Of a DNA stretch of 7,390 bases, positions 1 through 5,953 are shown piece by piece. Every line of letters starts with the position of its first letter. Positions within the stretch are counted from its first letter, which is position 1. The notes below the pieces were generated by a model. The model saw only the letters and a list, made by a program, of their open reading frames with translations. It did not search any database and was not told the DNA's origin. The stretch spans positions 1 to 7,390 of the forward strand of contig CAJPLH010000095.1 of assembly GCA_905371275.1 (NCBI GenBank), in the 5' to 3' direction. This stretch comes from Prevotellaceae bacterium. GTDB lineage: Bacteria > Bacteroidota > Bacteroidia > Bacteroidales > Bacteroidaceae. A program made the translations under genes and the position numbers.

Positions 1-419
1 ATTCCGTTGATGCGCGCCTCTTCTGCCAAATACTCTCCCTCGTTTTTGCTGGCTGAGATGGCTTCTGGAAGATAGGTGACGATAGGGAGTTGGGCTTTTT
101 CCGCAAAGTCGTAAAGAATCGGTACGAGTTTCTGATCGACTACTTGGCTAAATATCACAGTCTTCTCGCACCAATCGATAATTCTTCCTCCATTGTAAGA
201 CAGCACATATCCGCCATAATCGGCAAGTTGTAGTTGATTAGCCAAGGCTGCTATACCAAATGTTGGGCGTCCAGAGGCTAGCACCAATCGAACTCCTTCG
301 CGTTGTGCCTTCATCAAGGCATCCAAAGTACGTGGAGTAATGTTTTTCTCACTGTTTGTGAGCGTGCCATCCAAATCTAACGCAATGATAGAGTAGGGAA
401 GTGCTGTCGATTTATTCAT
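1..419 (-). CDS. Cof-type HAD-superfamily phosphatase, N-terminal part (cut by window edge)
   Basis: The visible 139 codons are the N-terminal portion of a haloacid-dehalogenase phosphatase; the rest lies beyond base 1. HAD motif I reads IIALDLDGTLTNSEK, with nucleophile Asp15 and acid/base Asp17. Motif II is LASGRP with Ser49. The segment after it (YVLSYNGGRIID) matches the entry into the C2 cap of the Cof/YbiV subfamily, whose members hydrolyse sugar phosphates and other small phosphometabolites in the cytoplasm, often with loose specificity. Motifs III and IV are outside the window, so substrate and integrity cannot be judged. The ATG at 417-419 begins just before the hydrophobic beta-strand preceding motif I, the normal spacing. 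The gene lies 66 bp downstream of the metallophosphoesterase on the same strand and is probably the last visible member of the leftward cluster. Family assignment is firm; the exact substrate is unknown. Confidence 0.88.
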   Translation of the reverse strand, partial: MNKSTALPYSIIALDLDGTLTNSEKNITPRTLDALMKAQREGVRLVLASGRPTFGIAALANQLQLADYGGYVLSYNGGRIIDWCEKTVIFSQVVDQKLVPILYDFAEKAQLPIVTYLPEAISASKNEGEYLAEEARING

Positions 420-485
420 ATATCATTATGGAAAAAGAAGACAAAGTGACGAGAGCGCAAGAAGTTGCGTCAGATTGTCAAAAAC

Positions 486-1028
486 TCAAAGGACAAGACT
501 TTGTAATAACGTTCCGTCTAATTGGTAAAGGGAAATTAGTCCATTTTCGTATGTTGCAAAGGTTGGAGGATTCCCACCTTTAGGAAACGTTGGGCTACCA
601 GTGTTGACGACTACTGCTCCATTTTCAAGACGCGTGATGTGAGGCAAATGCGTATGCCCATTGAAAAGGATGTCGAATTGCGCACGCGGCAAATGGTTTT
701 CCCCATAAATATGTCCATGCGTCAGAAAAATGCGCTTGCCATTGTCCATTACCCAAGCATAATCTCCCATCAAATCAAATTCGCAAAGCATTTGATCGAC
801 TTCGCTGTCGCAATTTCCTCTTATCGCAATGATGCGATCAGCCATAGCATTCATTTTTTGCACAATACCTTGCGGATCTATTCCTTCTGGAATGCGATTG
901 CGAGGGCCGTAATTCAGTAAATCTCCGATGAAAAGAAGCTGGTCGCACTGCATCGTTTCGTAGTGCTCAAGCAGTTTTTCGAGTGCAGGGAGAGAACCAT
1001 GGATGTCTGAACAAACTAGATATTTCAT
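486..1028 (-). CDS. yfcE: YfcE-family metallophosphoesterase (phosphodiesterase)
   Basis: A 180-residue calcineurin-like metallophosphoesterase with every family motif present: D8-I-H10 (SDIHG), G35-D36 (FIGDLLNYGPR), G71-N72-C-D (RGNCD), H104-G-H106 (LTHGH) and G124-H-T-H127 (FNGHTH). These residues hold a two-metal centre, usually Mn2+. The length is that of E. coli YfcE, a cytoplasmic phosphodiesterase that acts on artificial aryl phosphodiesters and whose natural substrate is not settled. The sequence ends in a short beta-strand (GLISLYQLDG) as in other YfcE proteins, with no signal peptide or membrane segment. It lies 61 bp downstream of the DJ-1-like gene and 66 bp upstream of the HAD phosphatase, so cotranscription is likely. 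Nothing looks damaged. The symbol reflects family resemblance, not proven orthology. Confidence 0.9.
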   Translation of the reverse strand: MKYLVCSDIHGSLPALEKLLEHYETMQCDQLLFIGDLLNYGPRNRIPEGIDPQGIVQKMNAMADRIIAIRGNCDSEVDQMLCEFDLMGDYAWVMDNGKRIFLTHGHIYGENHLPRAQFDILFNGHTHLPHITRLENGAVVVNTGSPTFPKGGNPPTFATYENGLISLYQLDGTLLQSLVL

Positions 1029-1089
1029 AATTGCGAAAATTAGGCTGCATATACAGCAGAGTTGAGCGTGTATGCCTTGGTGCTTGGGG

Positions 1090-1632
1090 TTATAGGTAGA
1101 GCATATCCGATTTCACGCGTTCAACCATCGTAGCATCCACAAAACGCGAAGCGATGGCGAAGGCAAATTCTACGGTCGCTCCTGGGCCTTTTGCCGTGAT
1201 GATATGTTCATCTTCCACCACCATCTCGTTGACATAAGTTGCACCGATAAGTTCTTCTTCAAAACCAGGATAGCAAGTTGCACGGCGTTCACGAAGAATG
1301 CCGTTTTTGCCTAGCAGCATAGGTGCAGCACAGATGGCTGCAATGAGTTTTTTATTTTCGTTATGTTGAATGAGTGTCTTACGCAAGCCTTCGTGCTGCA
1401 AAAGATTACGAGCTCCAGGCATACCGCCAGGGAAGATCAAACCTTCACTTTGGGATATTTCGTTTTTGCGAAACACAGCTTCTGCCATTATGGACATGTT
1501 GTGCGCACCGTGAATCAGTCTTGTTCCCGTTGCAGATACGATTTGCACTTCTAAACCACAGCGACGCAATATATCAATTGTCGTGAGAGCTTCGATTTCT
1601 TCAAAACCGTCTGCCAAAAAAACGTGTAACAT
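1090..1632 (-). CDS. DJ-1/PfpI (YajL-like) family protein
   Basis: A 180-residue single-domain protein of the DJ-1/ThiJ/PfpI superfamily. The N-terminal motif LADGFEEIEALT supplies Glu14, equivalent to Glu18 of human DJ-1. The nucleophile elbow is KLIAAICAAPMLL with reactive Cys101, equivalent to Cys106. The FPGGMPGARNL loop and the ITAKGPGATVEFAFAI segment are also typical. The residue aligned with DJ-1 His126 is Tyr (TCYPGFE), so there is no classical protease triad, as in YajL. Family members have been described as redox-sensing chaperones and as glyoxalase/deglycase-type enzymes; which activity applies here cannot be read from sequence. The protein is cytoplasmic with no signal peptide. 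It starts 79 bp downstream of pdxJ on the same strand, in a cluster of metabolic and stress genes. Similar proteins are often labelled '4-methyl-5(b-hydroxyethyl)-thiazole monophosphate biosynthesis protein', an outdated name. Confidence 0.9.
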   Translation of the reverse strand: MLHVFLADGFEEIEALTTIDILRRCGLEVQIVSATGTRLIHGAHNMSIMAEAVFRKNEISQSEGLIFPGGMPGARNLLQHEGLRKTLIQHNENKKLIAAICAAPMLLGKNGILRERRATCYPGFEEELIGATYVNEMVVEDEHIITAKGPGATVEFAFAIASRFVDATMVERVKSDMLYL

Positions 1633-1711
1633 ACAATGGTATTCTTGTTATTCTAATTAAGCGATGGAGTAAATCTTTAGACTTCAAGGATACTCCTTAT
1701 TATATATAGGA

Positions 1712-2437
1712 TTATTGTTCGGAGGAAGCCAAGCAAGCCAAATAGGCCTTGATTGTATTTTCCAATCCCAAGTAGAGTGCGTCACAAACTAATGCGTGTC
1801 CGATGCTCACCTCATCAAGAAAAGGAATTTGTTCGGAGAAAAAGGCCAGGTTCTCCAAACTCAGGTCGTGCCCAGCGTTAATGCCTAATCCAAGTTTGCG
1901 ACAGTGAAGGGCACAGTCTACGTAAGGAGCCACGGCTTTATCGCGATTTGAAACATACATTGCGGCATAGGGCTCTGTATAAAGTTCCACACGGTCAGCT
2001 CCACAACGAAGAGCATAATCAGCCATTTCTTTGTCTGGATCAATAAAAACAGAAACGCGAATATTTTCTTGGTGAAAACGAGCAATTATAGGAGAAAGAA
2101 AATCCATCTTTTCCTTCGTATTCCAGCCCGCGTTAGACGTTAGCTGATCGGGAGCATCAGGCACGAGTGTCACCTGCGCAGGTTTTACAGAGCAAACCAA
2201 TTCAATGAAGTCTTTGCTTGGATAGCCTTCGATATTAAACTCTGTTGTTATACACTCTTTTAGGTCTGTCACATCTGCGCGTCGGATATGTCGTTCGTCG
2301 GGGCGCGGATGCACAGTTATACCTTGTCCACCAAATTGTTCACAATCACGAGCCACTTGCAATAAGTTCGGATTGTTTCCACCACGTGCATTGCGCAAAG
2401 TGGCAAATTTATTGATGTTTACGCTCAGTTTAGTCAT
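1712..2437 (-). CDS. pdxJ: Pyridoxine 5'-phosphate synthase PdxJ
   Basis: The product condenses 1-deoxy-D-xylulose 5-phosphate with 3-amino-2-oxopropyl phosphate to give pyridoxine 5'-phosphate, the last ring-forming step of the DXP-dependent vitamin B6 route in the cytoplasm. It is a 241-residue TIM barrel, close to the 243 residues of E. coli PdxJ. Recognisable blocks are VNINKFATLRNARGG (N7, R18), GITVHPRPDERHI (H43, R45, H50), TEFNIEGYP (E70), VTLVPDAPDQLTSNAGW, FIDPD, ADRVELYTEPYA, LGINAGHDLSL (H190) and VSIGHALV (a second conserved Gly-His). Where E. coli has Asp9-His10, this protein has Asn9-Lys10; I remember this as the usual Bacteroidetes form, so it is probably not a defect. The ATG at 2435-2437 gives the expected N-terminus MTKLSVNIN. 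It is the first gene of the leftward cluster and divergent from nadK across 143 bp. I found no convincing minus-strand promoter there. Confidence 0.97.
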   Translation of the reverse strand: MTKLSVNINKFATLRNARGGNNPNLLQVARDCEQFGGQGITVHPRPDERHIRRADVTDLKECITTEFNIEGYPSKDFIELVCSVKPAQVTLVPDAPDQLTSNAGWNTKEKMDFLSPIIARFHQENIRVSVFIDPDKEMADYALRCGADRVELYTEPYAAMYVSNRDKAVAPYVDCALHCRKLGLGINAGHDLSLENLAFFSEQIPFLDEVSIGHALVCDALYLGLENTIKAYLACLASSEQ

Positions 2438-2442
2438 AAATG

Positions 2443-2474
2443 CTTGGTATAATGAGGAGAATACTGTAATTTTG
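2443..2474 (+). promoter_or_regulatory. Bacteroidetes-type promoter for nadK
   Basis: CTTG at 2443-2446, a 20-bp spacer and TAATTTTG at 2467-2474 match the Bacteroidetes housekeeping sigma pattern (-33 TTTG, about 20 bp, -7 TAnnTTTG) with one mismatch in the -33 box. Transcription would start near 2481, leaving an untranslated leader of about 100 nt before nadK. The -33 box begins only 5 bp upstream of the divergent pdxJ start codon, so the pdxJ promoter must overlap or lie further into the intergenic region. Confidence 0.6.
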
Positions 2475-2580
2475 CTTGAAGAAGCTTTGAACTTCTTCCC
2501 TCATCTATACCGCGAAATTACGAAATATATTCAAATTATGAGTATCTCACTTTCCGAAATGCGGCAATTTACAGTTTATT

Positions 2581-3474
2581 ATGCACTTTTCTCCCAAAAG
2601 AATCGCCTTGTTTGGCAATAGCTATCAGGTAGATAAATTCAAATGCGCCATTCAAATCATACTCAAACTCCAGCAATTAGGACTAGAAGTGCTTGTTGCT
2701 GAAGATTTCATCCCCGTTTTGCGTGAGCATACGCTAGATGCGTCCGTTTTAGAGGGAATAGGTAGTTTCTGCATTAAAGAATGCCAAGCAGATTTAGCCA
2801 TTTCCATTGGGGGAGATGGGACATTTCTTCATGCCGCAGAACAATTGGGGCGCAGAAAAATCCCTATATTGGGCATCAATATGGGGCGGCTTGGCTTTTT
2901 GGCTGACGTCACTCCAGAAATGGTAGACAATGCTTTAGAGCGTGTGGCGGCTGGGAAATTCTATATCAGTGAACGCAGCTTGATTCAAGTGCAGACCCTA
3001 GGAGATACACTCGAAACTTATCCTTTTGCTCTCAATGATGTTGCTGTGTTGAAGCACGATAATGCTTCTCTCATTGAAATAGACACCCGAGTGGACGGTG
3101 AATTACTTACTAAATATATGGCGGATGGTCTAGTGCTTAGCACTCCCACAGGATCTACGGCCTATTCGCTTTCTGTGGGGGGGCCTGTTCTTGACCCACA
3201 ATCCGCTACGATTTGTTTGTCTCCAGTTGCTCCACATAGTTTGACGATGCGTCCCATCGTTCTTCGCGATGACGTTGCGATTCGACTGAAGATAGATAGT
3301 CGCACAGAGCGTTTCCTTTTATCTATTGATGGCAGAAGCCAAAGTTTTTCGACGAATACTGAGGTTATCTTGCAAAAAGCCGATTACAAAATCGCCGTTG
3401 TTCATTTGCATAGTAATGCTTTCTTTCGTGCATTACGCGAAAAAATGATGTGGGGCGAAGACATACGCGGATAG
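2581..3474 (+). CDS. nadK: NAD kinase (ATP-NAD kinase)
   Basis: The product phosphorylates NAD+ to NADP+ in the cytoplasm and is the source of NADP(H). At 297 residues it matches the family (about 290). The signature GGDG at residues 77-80 (LAISIGGDGTFLHAA) forms the nucleotide-phosphate site. NMGRLGFLAD (100-109) follows, then LNDVAVLKHDN (151-161), and the glycine/threonine-rich loop DGLVLSTPTGSTAYSLSVGG (182-201) that binds NAD and caps the active site. MRPIVLRD (223-230) and LSIDGRSQ near the C-terminus complete the fold. The ATG at 2581 places the first beta-strand (KRIALFGN) at residues 6-13, as in homologues. Upstream ATGs are in another frame. The ribosome-binding region is A/T-rich with no GGAGG, normal for Bacteroidetes. 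The gene is divergent from pdxJ, and an ABC exporter gene follows after 75 bp. Confidence 0.97.
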   Translation: MHFSPKRIALFGNSYQVDKFKCAIQIILKLQQLGLEVLVAEDFIPVLREHTLDASVLEGIGSFCIKECQADLAISIGGDGTFLHAAEQLGRRKIPILGINMGRLGFLADVTPEMVDNALERVAAGKFYISERSLIQVQTLGDTLETYPFALNDVAVLKHDNASLIEIDTRVDGELLTKYMADGLVLSTPTGSTAYSLSVGGPVLDPQSATICLSPVAPHSLTMRPIVLRDDVAIRLKIDSRTERFLLSIDGRSQSFSTNTEVILQKADYKIAVVHLHSNAFFRALREKMMWGEDIRG

Positions 3475-3549
3475 TCTTTCTGCGAATGAATACTAATCCT
3501 CCTGCGTTTTCTCTGATTTTCTCAATCGTTGTGTCGTTTCCTTGAAGGT

Positions 3550-5262
3550 ATGAAGTTAAATATCCGTTCCTATATCCAATTTTTCGCGTGGATGAAACAC
3601 TATTGGGCTCTTTATCCTTGGCTCTATCTGTTGAATCTGCTGTTAGGGGTGCTAGGTGTGGCCTTGAGTCTTTGTTTTGTTTATCTTTTTAAGGCTGCTA
3701 TTGACATCGCAACGGGTGCAAATCCTGGAAACCTGGCTTTGATTTTGGGATGTTATGTGGGAGGAACCATAGTGCAACGCGTCATAACTTTTGTCGGGAC
3801 TTGGACGAACACCATTTTGTTTACCAAAACAGAGAACGATATGCGAATATCGGTCTTCAGCAAATTGATGTTTGCAGACTGGCTTCAGTTGCAAAATTAT
3901 CATAGTGGCGACATCCAAGGGCGGATATCCAAAGATGTGGAATCTTTGGTAGCAATGACAACAAACACTTTCCCTGCGATTGTGACAATGCTGTGCCAAC
4001 TCATTGGAGCGGCTTTGTTTCTTTGTTTCCTGGATTATCGTCTTGTGCTGGTTTTACTCGTTATTACTCCTATTATCTATTTGTTGAGGAGATTATACAT
4101 CGACAAGCAACGAGAACTGTCCAAAGAAGTTCGTGATGAAGAAGCGCAGGTGCTATCGCACTACCAAGAAGCTACTCAACACTTCTTAGTCATTAAAACG
4201 CATCAAGCCTACGATTTTCTTTTAGAGAGATTGCATAAACAACAAAGTTCCTTAGAATCGAAGGTTCGACAGAAACTTATTTTCTCTATTCGTCCCTTTT
4301 TGCTGATGCGCTTGGGCTTTGATTTGACTTATCTGATTGTATTTGTATGGGGAGTGATTAGTTTGAAAAATCATTGGATTACCTATGGAACGGTAATGGC
4401 TTACGTGCAACTTGTGGCCCGAGTGCAGTCCCCATTAAGGAATCTATCGCAATACGTCAACTCGCTGATTCAAGGACACATTGCGTTTGAACGAATTGTG
4501 GACCTTGAACGGTTACCACCAGAGGATAAACTACAAGAGAGTAGAGAAGAGAAGTGTCTTGCTAGTCCACAGATTCTTCAAAAAATGAGAGCTGGTGAGT
4601 GTCGTTTCGTGCTTTCTTTATCAAACATCAGTTATCAATATAACCCTGAAGCACGTATTGTGCTGAATAACTTTTCCTGCCATTTCCCGCAAGGTAGTAT
4701 CACAGCTATTGTTGGAGAAACTGGGGCCGGAAAAACGACTCTCATCCGTTTACTACTTGGATTACTATCTCCTCAACAAGGAAAGATGGAATGGTTGCTA
4801 GATAATCATGTGCAACAACCTTATCACTATTTCGGAAGAGATGTTTTTGCTTTTGTTCCACAAGGAAATACGCTTTTCTCTGGGACAATTCGTGATAATC
4901 TTCTTTTGGCTAATAGTCAAGCTACTGACGAAGCCATTGATTTTGCACTGCATCTTGCAGCGGCAGACTTTGTGTATGGTTTACCACAAGGTCTTGATAC
5001 GCCTTGTAAGGAATTAGGAGGTGGACTCTCGGAAGGTCAAGCACAACGCATTTGTATTGCTCGAGCAGTACTCCACGAAGCACCAATCTTGATATTAGAT
5101 GAAAGTACGTCTGCTCTAGATGTTGCAACCGAAAAATTGATTATTCAGCGTTTGCTTTCCCATTGCCAAGGTAAAACATTGATATTTATCACACATCGCC
5201 CTGCAATCTTGGAACATTGCACTCAAATTATTCAGATAAAACGATGCACAAATACGACTTAA
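3550..5262 (+). CDS. ABC exporter, fused transmembrane and ATPase domains (MsbA/MdlB-like)
   Basis: A 570-residue type-I ABC exporter half-transporter, expected to work as a dimer in the inner membrane. The N-terminal half carries about six membrane helices: one near residues 22-46, one near 57-80, a pair near 135-175 and a pair near 255-290. The ATPase domain starts near residue 350 and has Walker A GETGAGKTT (389-397), a Q-loop region FAFVPQGNTLFSGTIRDNLL, signature LSEGQ (493-497, replacing LSGGQ), Walker B ILILDE with Asp517 and catalytic Glu518, D-loop SALD and switch His549 (FITHRP). All residues needed for hydrolysis are present. There is no peptidase or other extra domain, and the cargo (lipid, drug or peptide) cannot be inferred. 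I chose ATG 3550, preceded by GAAGG at an unusually short distance; a TTG at 3529 would add seven residues. It may share a transcript with nadK, 75 bp upstream. I see no good terminator right after its stop codon. Confidence 0.93.
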   Translation: MKLNIRSYIQFFAWMKHYWALYPWLYLLNLLLGVLGVALSLCFVYLFKAAIDIATGANPGNLALILGCYVGGTIVQRVITFVGTWTNTILFTKTENDMRISVFSKLMFADWLQLQNYHSGDIQGRISKDVESLVAMTTNTFPAIVTMLCQLIGAALFLCFLDYRLVLVLLVITPIIYLLRRLYIDKQRELSKEVRDEEAQVLSHYQEATQHFLVIKTHQAYDFLLERLHKQQSSLESKVRQKLIFSIRPFLLMRLGFDLTYLIVFVWGVISLKNHWITYGTVMAYVQLVARVQSPLRNLSQYVNSLIQGHIAFERIVDLERLPPEDKLQESREEKCLASPQILQKMRAGECRFVLSLSNISYQYNPEARIVLNNFSCHFPQGSITAIVGETGAGKTTLIRLLLGLLSPQQGKMEWLLDNHVQQPYHYFGRDVFAFVPQGNTLFSGTIRDNLLLANSQATDEAIDFALHLAAADFVYGLPQGLDTPCKELGGGLSEGQAQRICIARAVLHEAPILILDESTSALDVATEKLIIQRLLSHCQGKTLIFITHRPAILEHCTQIIQIKRCTNTT

Positions 5263-5348
5263 TGACCAAGAAATGCAGCTTATTTGGTAAGTATACCTGA
5301 CATCTTAGGCTGAATTGAAAGAAAATCTACTTATTTTTCTGCATTTTG

Positions 5349-5380
5349 TTTGGAGGATATGTGGGAACACCGTACCTTTG
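5349..5380 (+). promoter_or_regulatory. Strong Bacteroidetes-type promoter with no downstream gene
   Basis: TTTG at 5349-5352, a 20-bp spacer and TACCTTTG at 5373-5380 match the Bacteroidetes consensus perfectly, better than the nadK and sod promoters in this window. Transcription would start near 5387. No credible protein gene follows before the terminator hairpin at 5415-5447, so it probably drives a short non-coding transcript or an orphaned leader. Confidence 0.65.
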
Positions 5381-5386
5381 CAATGT

Positions 5387-5447
5387 TTTCATGGTATTAG
5401 ATTTAAGGTTAAAAGAAGATTGGTTGTCGGGAGACAATCAATTTTTA
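5387..5447 (+). ncRNA. Candidate small RNA or orphan leader transcript (~60 nt)
   Basis: The segment runs from the predicted start of the consensus promoter at 5349-5380 to the U-tract of an intrinsic terminator. The body is about 28 nt of unstructured, A/T-rich sequence (TCATGGTATTAGATTTAAGG) followed by the terminator stem, giving a product of roughly 60 nt. The short open frame starting at 5391 (MVLDLRLKEDWLSGDN, 31 codons to 5486) would be nearly leaderless and runs through the terminator hairpin, so translation is doubtful. I have an unverified recollection that very similar promoter-leader-hairpin units recur in Bacteroidales genomes. If so, this is one copy of a dispersed regulatory or small-RNA family. 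The start site is inferred, not observed. Confidence 0.45.
5415..5447 (+). terminator. Intrinsic terminator of the short transcript
   Basis: The stem ATTGGTTGTC (5419-5428) pairs with GACAATCAAT (5433-5442) over ten base pairs with one G-U wobble around a GGGA tetraloop. Further A-U/G-U pairs extend it outward. TTTTTATTTTAT follows immediately. This is a good Rho-independent terminator on the plus strand. Confidence 0.7.
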
Positions 5448-5464
5448 TTTTATACCTACCCCAT

Positions 5465-5663
5465 GTTATCCCAAATCGGTCATTAGATTCTGAACAGATT
5501 TTATTTGATTGTTGAGCAGATTGTTTACCGTTAGTTTGACGTAGCGGGCTACTGTGAGAACGAACGAAAAACAAGATGCAACAAGAAAATGGAAGGTGAC
5601 AGAAAGTTATCTTCTCCATAACGAGCGGCACTATAACTGTCTAATGGGTGATTGGGGATTATC
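5465..5663. repeat. MITE-like repeat, copy A (199 bp, terminal inverted repeats)
   Basis: This segment is about four-fifths identical by hand alignment to 6686-6890, in the same orientation. Its left end (CCCAAATCGGTCATTAGA) is matched in inverted form by its right end (reverse complement CCCCAATCACCCATTAGA). Including the flanking GTTAT / GATAAT the arms agree at about 17 of 23 positions. The best-conserved internal blocks are TTCTGAACAGATT, TTGTTGAGCAGAT, the central small palindrome CGTAGCGGGCTAC and GAGAACGAAC. It has no transposase or credible open frame, so it would be a non-autonomous element. I saw no clear target duplication. Confidence 0.7.
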
Positions 5664-5858
5664 TCCTTTCTCTGTGCTCTTTTCTTTTATTGCCTATTCA
5701 TCCGAACTTCCCAATAGTTGAATTTTAGCAGTGCGTTATTTTCGAAGGAGAAAGAACATTTCTATCTCTCTAGTCTGTGGTTTTACGGCACTATCTCCCA
5801 TTAGATTCCCGACCAAACCCTTGGTTTGCAGTTGAAATCCCTTTTTTTTGATGTATGT
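5664..5858. other. Intergenic spacer with a possible repeat-end remnant
   Basis: I see no gene here. At 5786-5805 lies CGGCACTAT followed by CCCATTAGA. The CGGCACTAT word also occurs at 5626-5634 inside copy A. CCCATTAGA (5797-5805) is the exact inverse of TCTAATGGG (5640-5648) at the right end of copy A. This could be a decayed end of the same repeat family. A small hairpin, CAAACC-CTT-GGTTTG, sits near 5814-5828, ahead of a run of eight T's. Nothing else is recognisable before the sod promoter. Confidence 0.35.
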
Positions 5859-5890
5859 CTTGCGCGATTAAAAAAGAAGTGCTACCTTTG
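5859..5890 (+). promoter_or_regulatory. Bacteroidetes-type promoter for the superoxide dismutase gene
   Basis: CTTG at 5859-5862, a 20-bp spacer and TACCTTTG at 5883-5890 fit the Bacteroidetes housekeeping promoter with one mismatch. The start would be near 5897, giving a leader of about 57 nt to the chosen ATG. The repeat copy upstream lies outside the promoter, so the gene has its own signal. Confidence 0.65.
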
Positions 5891-5918
5891 CCAATGATAA
5901 AAGGCGCTTATCAATTGG
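5891..5918 (+). promoter_or_regulatory. Dyad at the sod transcription start (possible operator or 5' hairpin)
   Basis: CCAATGATAA (5891-5900) and TTATCAATTGG (5908-5918) are inverse copies differing by one inserted base, separated by AAGGCGC. The dyad begins directly after the -7 box and spans the predicted transcription start. A second, shorter pairing (CGCT...AGCG) overlaps its right half. It could bind a repressor or redox regulator, or form a stabilising stem at the mRNA 5' end. I do not recognise it as a known OxyR or Fur site. Confidence 0.4.
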
Positions 5919-5953
5919 AGCGTCAAATAAATAACCCTTAGACATATACAATT

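Noticed and set aside
456..469. CGCAA-GAAG-TTGCG hairpin between the phosphoesterase and HAD genes
   Set aside because: A 5-bp stem with no U-tract directly after it on the minus strand is too weak to call a terminator.
1688..1698. AAGGA-TAC-TCCTT palindrome between pdxJ and the DJ-1 gene
   Set aside because: Very short and without a U-tract; likely chance in A/T-rich sequence.
2513..2520. Minus-strand promoter for pdxJ (TAATTTCG)
   Set aside because: The -7 box has a mismatch in its most conserved part, and no TTTG lies at the required 19-21 bp distance.
3652..3999. 115-codon minus-strand open frame inside the ABC gene
   Set aside because: Antisense shadow of a well-supported transporter gene with no motif of its own.
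5271..5346. AAATGCAG / CTGCATTT inverted repeat as ABC-gene terminator
   Set aside because: The arms are only 8 bp and 60 nt apart, and the right arm runs into the orphan promoter; no compact hairpin with U-tract.
5315..5515. 66-codon plus-strand open frame after the ABC gene
   Set aside because: It crosses the consensus promoter, the terminator hairpin and the repeat boundary, which are better explanations of the sequence; no domain is visible.
5389..5631. 80-codon minus-strand open frame
   Set aside because: It lies mainly within repeat copy A, and copy B gives no matching frame that I could see; no ribosome-binding site or family resemblance.
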